Shown piece after piece: positions 28,402 to 33,969 of a stretch of 33,969 nt of DNA. The position numbers and the translations under genes are program-made. This DNA is from a virus, in the IMG/VR virus record IMGVR_UViG_3300012001_000026, positions 1 to 33,969 of that record. One strand, written 5' to 3'. Numbering within the stretch: position 1 is the stretch's first letter; every line of letters begins with the position of its first letter. Below the pieces are notes generated by a model. It saw only the letters and a program-made list of their open reading frames with translations, ran no database searches and was not told the origin of the DNA.

Positions 28402-30294
28402 TTAGGCGGCCAGTGTGGGGAGGTAGTCCCAGAACTGGAACAGGATGGTGTGGTTGAGGTTCACGTCCAGCTTGGCGCCGGTCGCGGCCGCGTTCGTGAT
28501 GGGCATCATGATCGCCGTGTCCTGCTTGACGTCGGCGAGAGCGTCGCCCACCGTCACCAGGGGCATGTCGATGGTGATGCCCTTGTTGTTGTTGCCGAGC
28601 GTCAGGTCGAGTGTGACGTCCTCGTTGTTGCGCACGGCGTCCATCGCGGCGACGTCCGCGAAGTAGGCGGTCGCGGCGGCGTCCACGGTCAGCGTGCCGG
28701 CCGAGTTGTCGAACGCGCCGAGGAACTTGACCGCCTTGTTCGGCTTGACGCCGTTCTTGACGGTCAGCTTCAGGTCCGTCAGGAAGGCGAACAGGTCGAC
28801 CGGGTTGGCGCTGACCGGGTTGATGCCGGCCAGCGACAGTCGCACGACGTGCGACGTGGCGTTGAAGGCGTCCGCGTCCTGGAGGACGGGGCGGGTGCCG
28901 GGCTTCACACCGGTGACCGCCGACCGCGTCTCGTGGTCGCGCGACATGAAGTCGAGCTTCATCATCACCTTGTCGGCCTGCTTGACGTCGAGCTCCAGGG
29001 TGTTGGGGATCGAACCGGTCAGGTACTCCGACTGCACGGCCGATGAGGCGTCGTCGGGCGCGCCGAGGGTGCGCTCGAGCTGGTAGCTGCGGCGGACCAG
29101 GAGGGACCCGACCTCGTTCTTGCAGACGCGACCGAAGAACACGCGGATGTCCTTGGCCGCGCCCGCGTCGGTCACCATGGCCAGGGTCGACTTGTCGAAG
29201 GTCAGGTCGTCGTTGGCGATGACCCGGATCCGCTTGAGGCCATTGTTCGCCGAGGTGGCGAACCTGTTGAGGGTCGCGTCGTCGCCGACGCACACCCACG
29301 AGCCGACCGTCAGGCCGAGGCTGATCCACGACCGCCCGACGCCGCCGGTCAGGGTGGCGGACGCCCAGGCGGCGTTCAACACGACCTCGGTCGCGGTGAT
29401 AGCGTTGCCCACGGTGCCACTGACCTTCGCGGTCACGGTCAGGGTGGTGGCCGTGTCAGCCGCGGTAACGTCCGCGTTCTGGGTCGTGGAGAGGGCGTAG
29501 TCAGTGCCCGGGACGCCGAGGCCGTTCAGGTTGATGGCGTTCTTGAGGTTCGTGAGAGTGGTCGCCAGGTCGACGCCGATCTTGACGTGGCCGTCGACGT
29601 TGGTCAGCACCGACTGGAGGGTGTAGACCTTGCCGTTGATCGTGACCGTCTCCGCGTCGGCGAAGACGCCGGTCGCGGTCAGGACGTCGCTCGCCGCGAC
29701 GTTGCCCGTGATGTGCAGCTTGGGCAGCGCGCCGGAGGCGTCGATCGTCACGACGCCCGCGCCAAACTCGTGGCCGACCCGCGAGATGATGAGGGCCGAA
29801 CCGCTCTCGTCGACCAGAGTAGTGTCGGTCACCGCGACGTTTATCGCCGTCGGGGTGCCGGTCACGACCTTGAGGCCGTCGTTCGTCGGGTCGGCGGAGC
29901 CCTTGGCGAACAGGAGGTCGCCGGCCACGTAGCCAGCCCCGCCCGCCGCGGGCTCGTAGGCGTTGCCAGTCCCGTCGACGGTGGGCGCGGCGATCTCGTC
30001 GTGCGTGCGCAGGGTGGAGAACAGGAAGCCCTGGGTGAGGGACTGCATGTTGTCCTGCGTGAGGTCGATGCCGAACCCGGCCTGCGCGTCGAGGTCGACG
30101 ACGACCCCCTTCTTGCGCTGGCGGGCGGCGTTGATGGGGTTGCGCGCGACCGTCTTGATCTTGGCGCCGAACGTGGAGTAGTCGTTCGGGTCAAGCTGGG
30201 TCCACACGGGAGTGGCGGGGAGCACACCGACCGAAACCTCCTCGGCGATGCGCAGCTCCGTCTGGTTGCTGTCGATCTTGTTGACTGCGGTCAT
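28402..30294 (-). CDS. Major tail tube protein with inserted beta domain (630 aa)
   Basis: ATG 30294. The N-terminal part (NKIDSNQTELRIAEEVSVGV, LPATPVWTQLDPNDYSTFGA, KKGVVVDLDAQAGFGIDLTQ) and C-terminal part (FDNSAGTLTVDAAATAYFA, VTLDLTLGNNNKGITIDMPL) form a phage tube fold of the Phage_tube_2 type. Residues ~212-320 are an inserted Thr/Ala/Val-rich domain (ETVTINGKVYTLQSVLTNV ... ATLTGG) also found in the connector, tail tip and upstream partial proteins. It makes the protein roughly twice the usual length, so the tube may be decorated. Located between tail terminator and chaperone. Confidence 0.8.
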   Translation of the reverse strand: MTAVNKIDSNQTELRIAEEVSVGVLPATPVWTQLDPNDYSTFGAKIKTVARNPINAARQRKKGVVVDLDAQAGFGIDLTQDNMQSLTQGFLFSTLRTHDEIAAPTVDGTGNAYEPAAGGAGYVAGDLLFAKGSADPTNDGLKVVTGTPTAINVAVTDTTLVDESGSALIISRVGHEFGAGVVTIDASGALPKLHITGNVAASDVLTATGVFADAETVTINGKVYTLQSVLTNVDGHVKIGVDLATTLTNLKNAINLNGLGVPGTDYALSTTQNADVTAADTATTLTVTAKVSGTVGNAITATEVVLNAAWASATLTGGVGRSWISLGLTVGSWVCVGDDATLNRFATSANNGLKRIRVIANDDLTFDKSTLAMVTDAGAAKDIRVFFGRVCKNEVGSLLVRRSYQLERTLGAPDDASSAVQSEYLTGSIPNTLELDVKQADKVMMKLDFMSRDHETRSAVTGVKPGTRPVLQDADAFNATSHVVRLSLAGINPVSANPVDLFAFLTDLKLTVKNGVKPNKAVKFLGAFDNSAGTLTVDAAATAYFADVAAMDAVRNNEDVTLDLTLGNNNKGITIDMPLVTVGDALADVKQDTAIMMPITNAAATGAKLDVNLNHTILFQFWDYLPTLAA

Positions 30295-30306
30295 TGGATG
30301 GTTCCT

Positions 30307-30741
30307 CTATCTCAGTTCGGTGTACTCGAAGTTCGCGACTACGTTGGTCTGGTAGAAGCCGCCGGTCTTGCCGACTTCCTTCACCGTCGCCTTGCGGAAC
30401 CAGACCCCGTTCGGGGTCGAGACCCCCTCGTAGGCATTCCTGGCGACTGTAGCCAGCGCGTCCGCCAGCGTAAACCCATCTCCGAAGGGCGTCATGACCT
30501 GGACGATCAGGATCCCGGACCGGTCGAACACCCGACCGCCAGTGGGACCCAGCGTCTGATCGTCGCCCAGGTTGTGCTTGACGTAGGGCCCGCGCAGCTG
30601 CGCGACCTTCGCGTCCTGAGGGGGCTCCTCGACGTCCTCGGAGTATATCTTGATGCTCGTGGTGTTGGCGGTGTTGTACGCGTCCACGGCCGCCTTGAGG
30701 CGCCCGTTGATGTCGTCCCTTGCCTGCGAGAGCGTCGTCAT
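30307..30741 (-). CDS. Tail terminator-like protein (DUF4128 type, 144 aa)
   Basis: Start ATG 30741 in an ATGA overlap. MTTLSQARDDINGRLKAAVD is an N-terminal helix; QLRGPYVKHNLGDDQTLGPT, GGRVFDRSGILIVQVMTPFG and DALATVARNAYEG match the gpU/DUF4128 tail terminator fold. It caps the tube and joins it to the head. Position directly before the tail tube gene fits. 12 bases separate the two genes. Confidence 0.75.
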   Translation of the reverse strand: MTTLSQARDDINGRLKAAVDAYNTANTTSIKIYSEDVEEPPQDAKVAQLRGPYVKHNLGDDQTLGPTGGRVFDRSGILIVQVMTPFGDGFTLADALATVARNAYEGVSTPNGVWFRKATVKEVGKTGGFYQTNVVANFEYTELR

Positions 30742-31124
30742 CCCTGCCTCAGCCTCAGTACGTAGAGCAGCGTGGTGTCGCCGGGCCTGACCGGCACGAG
30801 GTTGTCCGCGCCGTAGTTGACGCCGTCGACCTGGGCAAACTTGACCAGGTCCATGCTGATGGCCGCGATCGTCGCGTCCTGCCCGGCGATGAGCAGCTTC
30901 ATGTCGGTGACGCGGATGCTGTCGCCGTTGATCTCGTTCTTCGTGAACGACGTCACCAGTCCCTTGGGCGTGACGTGCGTCGGCGTCGTCAGGTCCGGCC
31001 CGCGCCACGGCTTGGCCCCGTCCAGCGGGGCGGGCGAGGCGTCGAGCTCGAGCTGGACCGCCTTGCCGTACTTTGCGATGAGCGCGACGGCCTTGGAGGC
31101 TAGCGGCCCGTAGTTGTAGGTCAC
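30738..31124 (-). CDS. Head-tail connector/stopper-like protein (128 aa)
   Basis: GTG 31124 overlaps the stop of the connector gene (GTGA). YGPLASKAVALIAKYGKAVQ starts as helix; the rest is beta-rich with VTSFTKNEINGDSIRVTDMK, KLLIAGQDATIAAISMDL and LLYVLRLRQG. Size, position between adaptor and tail terminator, and the strand pattern match phage stopper (gpFII/gp16-like) proteins. Confidence 0.7.
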   Translation of the reverse strand: MTYNYGPLASKAVALIAKYGKAVQLELDASPAPLDGAKPWRGPDLTTPTHVTPKGLVTSFTKNEINGDSIRVTDMKLLIAGQDATIAAISMDLVKFAQVDGVNYGADNLVPVRPGDTTLLYVLRLRQG

Positions 31125-32113
31125 CGCGACGCCCTCCGCTGCTGGCTGGTCTGATCGAGCAGCGGCTCGATGAGCATGTCGGCCTGTGGCATGGTGACGA
31201 ACATGATGCCGTCGACCAGGATCGTCCCCGTGCCGTAGCCGCCCAGGCCGGTCTCGAAGGACTTGGCGTCCGTGATGGCGCCGCCGATCGACACCGACGT
31301 GGACCTAACCTCGCCGGTGGGCTGGCGCTCGCCGTTGACGATCGCCTGCGGTCCATCCAGGACCAGCGGTCCGACCGTGGCCCGCAGCGCGTACTCGGCG
31401 CAGGCCTTCTTCAGCTGGACGGGCAGGCCGAGGATCGGCGTGCGGGCGTCGTCGTTGTAGATGTTGCGGCGCGGCCACAGCGTTGACTGGTAGGGGATGA
31501 TCGGCGGGTCGACCGTGAAGTCGGGTTCGAGGAGCGGCCACTGGCCGGCGAAGCGGATCCTCCATCTGGTGTCGATGTAGTCGGTCGCCTGGACGATAGC
31601 GATCTGCACCTGCGCGTCGGTGAGCGCCGTCGTGTCGCGGCCGCGGTCCGTGTGGTACTGCCGGAAGAAGGCCACTGGGATGTAGGCGTTCGCGTCGTTG
31701 GTGCCGCCCAGGAGGGTGGCGGCGGACCAGGCGGCGCCAGCCACCGTCGAGGTCGTCGCCACCGCGTTCCCGGCCACGCCGGTGTTGACCGCGGTAGCCG
31801 TGACCGCGCCGAGGGCGGAGTTGACCGCCGCGACGTCGGTGTTAAGGGTCGTGGCCGCGGCGAAGTCCACGCCGGGGAGGCCGAAGCCGGGGACGGTGTT
31901 GATGGCGTTGGCGAGGTTCGCAGCCGCCACCACCGGGCTCGAGCCGATGGCCACGTTGCCGTCGACGTTCGTCAGGACGGCCTGGAAGGTGTAGACCTTG
32001 GCGCCTATCGTCACGGTGGACCCGTCTGCGGGCGTCGGACCCAGGGTCAGCGTGCCGACCGCGGGGGTACCGACGGTGCCGAGGCTGTTCTGAACCGAGA
32101 AGGTCGCGGTCAT
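31121..32113 (-). CDS. Head-tail adaptor (DnaT-like/gp6-like) with N-terminal beta domain (330 aa)
   Basis: Residues ~20-138 are the shared beta domain (STVTIGAKVYTFQAVLTNVD ... WSAATLLGG). From ~145 the adaptor fold follows: YIPVAFFRQYHTDRGRDTT, DAQVQIAIVQATDYIDTRWR, LWPRRNIYNDD, LPVQLKKACAEYALRATVG, typical of the DnaT-like/head-tail connector proteins that bind the portal. A decorated adaptor is unusual. Start ATG 32113 overlaps the upstream stop (TAATG). Confidence 0.75.
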   Translation of the reverse strand: MTATFSVQNSLGTVGTPAVGTLTLGPTPADGSTVTIGAKVYTFQAVLTNVDGNVAIGSSPVVAAANLANAINTVPGFGLPGVDFAAATTLNTDVAAVNSALGAVTATAVNTGVAGNAVATTSTVAGAAWSAATLLGGTNDANAYIPVAFFRQYHTDRGRDTTALTDAQVQIAIVQATDYIDTRWRIRFAGQWPLLEPDFTVDPPIIPYQSTLWPRRNIYNDDARTPILGLPVQLKKACAEYALRATVGPLVLDGPQAIVNGERQPTGEVRSTSVSIGGAITDAKSFETGLGGYGTGTILVDGIMFVTMPQADMLIEPLLDQTSQQRRASR

Positions 32114-32463
32114 TAGGTCACATCCAGTATGAAGCCGGCGCTCGCGGCGCCATTGAGGGTGTTCGTCGCGGTGACCGTGACGTGGAGCGGGGTGCCGCCG
32201 ACGAGGACGGTCCCGGCCTTGAGGAGGAGCGCGCGGCCGGACAGCGAGAAGCTGGCCGCGTCCGCGCCGGACAGCGCGAGCGTCGTGGCGCCGACGCCGT
32301 GGTCCATGATGTTGTCCACCTGCGCGATCGGCACGTCGGCCGCAACGCTGATGGTGTGGGCTACGGACAGTCCCCTGGGGGCCATGGACACGGCCATCGG
32401 CCTTGAGTCCCTGTTCCTCCGGCGGGAGTAGAAGTATGCCGCGGACTGCCCGTTAGTCAGCAT
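32113..32463 (-). CDS. Small cadherin/Ig-like domain protein (116 aa)
   Basis: ATG 32463 behind AAGGAA. After a basic N-terminus (SAAYFYSRRRNRDSRPMA) comes one beta sandwich: TLALSGADAASFSLSGRALL, LKAGTVLVGGTPLHVTVTAT, NTLNGAASAGFILDV, with the cadherin-like L-S-G-A-D-A-x-x-F pattern. Probably a virion decoration protein located near the capsid genes. Confidence 0.65.
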   Translation of the reverse strand: MLTNGQSAAYFYSRRRNRDSRPMAVSMAPRGLSVAHTISVAADVPIAQVDNIMDHGVGATTLALSGADAASFSLSGRALLLKAGTVLVGGTPLHVTVTATNTLNGAASAGFILDVT

Positions 32464-32473
32464 GTCGGTTCCT

Positions 32474-33112
32474 TCAGGCGTGGGTGGCTACCGGGGGGAC
32501 GCTCGGTCGCCGGTTGCCGTAGCCGGTCGGGCGGCGGAACCGCTGGTCGATGTCGGCCGGCCGGCCGCCGCGCTCCATCCGCTTCCGCGCCTCGCTCGCC
32601 AACCACTGCTGGACGATGTCGGCGTGGCGCAGCGGCGGGAACTCGGCCTCGAGGGCCTTCTTGGCCTCGTCGACCCTGGCAACCATCGCGTCGCGCATCT
32701 GGCGCTGCTTGGACAGGGCGACGTCGAACTCGCCCAGGTCCTCCACCGCGGCGTTCACCGCCGCCTGGAGAGCGACGCGGCGCTCATCATCAGTCTGGTC
32801 CTCGCCCGGAGCAGCAGACAGCGCAGACACGGACTCCGCAGCCGCCGCAGCAGCCTCGCCCAGGGGCTTCGCGCCGTCGAGCTTCGTCTGGTCATCGGCG
32901 GTCACCTCGTCGCGTGCTAGGAGTGCGCTGGCGGCGACCTCGCGATCGAAGCCGTTGGCGTTCAGGGTGATGTCCTCTCGGGTGATCGTGTCGTCCAGCG
33001 CCAGGTCGCGGACGCGGTCGACCGAGGGCAGGCCCTCCGCCGTCCAGTCTGCCTCGGTGTGCGGTCCGAGCTTGGCGATGGTCTCGAGCAGTTCTGCCTT
33101 GGTGATCTTCAC
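32474..33112 (-). CDS. Head-region accessory protein with HI1506-like N-terminus (~212 aa)
   Basis: GTG 33112 has GGAGA 5 bases upstream; an ATG at 33136 lacks a ribosome site and lies between a hairpin and the gene. The N-terminus KITKAELLETIAKLGPHTEA, DWTAEGLPSVDRVRDLALDD, TITREDITLNANGFDR resembles Mu-type HI1506 N-terminal domains. The C-terminal half is a long charged helix (ALSKQRQMRDAMVARVDEAK) and an Arg/Pro tail. Possibly a scaffold or head accessory; function uncertain. Confidence 0.6.
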   Translation of the reverse strand: MKITKAELLETIAKLGPHTEADWTAEGLPSVDRVRDLALDDTITREDITLNANGFDREVAASALLARDEVTADDQTKLDGAKPLGEAAAAAAESVSALSAAPGEDQTDDERRVALQAAVNAAVEDLGEFDVALSKQRQMRDAMVARVDEAKKALEAEFPPLRHADIVQQWLASEARKRMERGGRPADIDQRFRRPTGYGNRRPSVPPVATHA

Positions 33113-33148
33113 GTTAGTCTCCGGGTTCAGGCCCACATGGGCTGACCA

Positions 33149-33172
33149 CAGGGCTGGATCGCTCCAGCCCTG
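33149..33172 (-). terminator. Terminator-like hairpin after the 33748-33188 gene
   Basis: A 10-bp perfect stem, CAGGGCTGGA (33149-33158) with TCCAGCCCTG (33163-33172); the loop is GCGA (GNRA) on the minus strand. It stands 15 bases after the stop of a capsid-region gene. No strong T-run. It may limit read-through after a highly expressed gene. Confidence 0.55.
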
Positions 33173-33187
33173 GACGTCAGCTCAGGC

Positions 33188-33748
33188 TTACGCGCCGAGG
33201 ACGGTGTAGAACATCGTGATCGTGCCGTTGAGCTTCACGGTGACGGCGGTGCCGTCCTCGTTCGCCGCGGCCACGAGGATGTTCAGGAAGCCGGACACGC
33301 CGGCGGTCGCGTCGAAGGGGACGGCGGTCGGGTTCTGGACCTGCTTGACGGTCGCGACGCCGGCCGCGGCCGGTCCGATCGCCTGCTGGGCGTAGATGTC
33401 CTGCTCGGTCGTCGCGAGTGCCGGGCCGATGCCGGTCGTGGAGCCGATGCCGATGTCGCCGGCGAACGCGTCGGCGAGGCCGCCCACGGTGCCGGAGGCA
33501 CGGGCGATCGTCAGGTTGACGCGCATGGCCTCGAACTCGATCAGCTCGGCCGGCAGGTCGAACAGCTTGTTGCAGATCTGACCGCCGTTGCCGGGGTTGT
33601 TCACCATCGGCACGACGCAGTCCTTGAACTCGAACACCACCTTCCGACGGGAGCCGTAGCCGGTCTCCTTGACCTTGACGCTGTCCACCTGCTTGGTGAT
33701 CGCGTCGACCGGGAACGTGTTCAGGGCCGAGAGAACAATTGCACTCAT
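33188..33748 (-). CDS. Capsid-region structural protein (186 aa)
   Basis: ATG 33748 behind AGAGGAGT. MSAIVLSALNTFPVDAITKQ, SRRKVVFEFKDCVVPMVNNP, then a Gly/Ala-rich stretch and VTVKLNGTITMFYTVLGA. Beta-rich, no catalytic motif. Its own hairpin and strong ribosome site suggest high expression, as for a capsid or decoration protein. Too short for a HK97-fold major capsid; identity unresolved. Confidence 0.6.
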   Translation of the reverse strand: MSAIVLSALNTFPVDAITKQVDSVKVKETGYGSRRKVVFEFKDCVVPMVNNPGNGGQICNKLFDLPAELIEFEAMRVNLTIARASGTVGGLADAFAGDIGIGSTTGIGPALATTEQDIYAQQAIGPAAAGVATVKQVQNPTAVPFDATAGVSGFLNILVAAANEDGTAVTVKLNGTITMFYTVLGA

Positions 33749-33809
33749 TCGAGTTACTCCTCTAGATGCTGATGTGCACCAGTGTTCCCGGGTCCGCCGG
33801 GTCGGTCGT

Positions 33810-33969
33810 TTACTTGAGGGCCGTCGCCAGGGTGGCCGCCCGGATCTCGTCTGCCGAGTTCTTTGTCAGGCTCTTGAGTGCGTCGAAGGGGGCCGCCGTC
33901 ACGCCGTCGACACCCCCCGTGAGGGTCGCCGCCGACCAGGTGCCGAGGGCGACGGTCGAGGTCGTGGCC
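33810..33969 (-). CDS. Partial structural protein ending with the shared beta domain
   Basis: Enters from the right edge and ends at TAA 33810-33812. The visible residues begin ATTSTVALGTWSAATLTGGV, matching the end of the beta domain of the adaptor and tail tube, followed by DGVTAAPFDALKSLTKNSAD, EIRAATLATALK. The main part lies outside the window, so its role cannot be told. Confidence 0.6.
   Translation of the reverse strand, partial: ATTSTVALGTWSAATLTGGVDGVTAAPFDALKSLTKNSADEIRAATLATALK

Noticed and set aside
27527-29329. Long minus frame of 600 codons as a single protein
   Set aside because: Only the last ~127 codons (after the slippery site) are real; the rest is the alternate frame of the tail tube and G genes.
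1-33969. CRISPR arrays, tRNA genes, integrase or attachment sites
   Set aside because: No regularly spaced repeats, no cloverleaf-like segments and no integrase signature were recognised by eye; a tRNA scan would be needed to exclude tRNAs firmly.

Overview
The window is a piece of a GC-rich tailed-phage genome with siphovirus morphology: lambda/HK97-type connectors, tail tube, slippage-expressed tail assembly chaperone, tape measure and a gene-transfer-agent-like tail tip, but no contractile sheath. Tail proteins of the DUF2460 / DUF2163-BR0599 / TipJ type are common in phages of alphaproteobacteria, so a GC-rich proteobacterial, possibly alphaproteobacterial, host is the best inference. Terminase, portal and a certain major capsid gene are not in the window. 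The first ~45 bases are G/C runs and look like a poor sequence edge.

Layout. (1) Plus strand 2-9015: early/nucleotide-metabolism operon, genes mostly joined by ATGA/GTGA overlaps. It holds the C-terminal half of an SF2 helicase, small proteins, a tandem winged-helix protein, an MBD4-like DNA glycosylase, an HNH endonuclease, a MazG-dNMP kinase fusion, a thymidylate-synthase-fold enzyme with the Asp typical of dCMP hydroxymethylases, a DUF4326 protein, DHFR, a PD-(D/E)XK nuclease and a stand-alone HIRAN protein. It ends at a strong terminator (9043-9090). (2) Minus strand 11887-9102: operon of small unknown proteins. (3) 11888-12186: divergent control region with two nearly identical outward-facing promoter-like blocks. 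(4) Plus strand 12187-13179: small operon with a ribbon-helix-helix protein. (5) Minus strand 13584-13348: one small gene with its own promoter and terminator. (6) Minus strand 33969-13770: late operon. Read in transcription order it has head/connector proteins, tail terminator, tail tube, G/GT chaperone, tape measure, tail tip, distal tail proteins, a lysis cassette and finally a T5 A1-like metallophosphoesterase.

How the genes may work together. The most interesting unit is 3027-6932. A pyrophosphatase-kinase fusion, a TS-fold enzyme with a dCMP-type pocket and a DHFR match the logic of the T4 pathway that replaces dCTP with a 5-hydroxymethyl-dCTP pool (dCTPase gp56, dNMP kinase gp1, dCMP hydroxymethylase gp42). 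A glycosylase of the family that removes T, U or hmU opposite G lies next to it and could repair deaminated hydroxymethylcytosine. This is inference from motifs.

Two repeated protein modules stand out: a small C-terminal module (F-P-x-A-x-T-S...L-R-W-Y) in at least six proteins across four transcription units, and a beta-rich domain of about 110-135 residues in four different virion proteins. Several apparent one-base frame breaks at runs of four G or C (about 3021, 21227) may be sequence errors.
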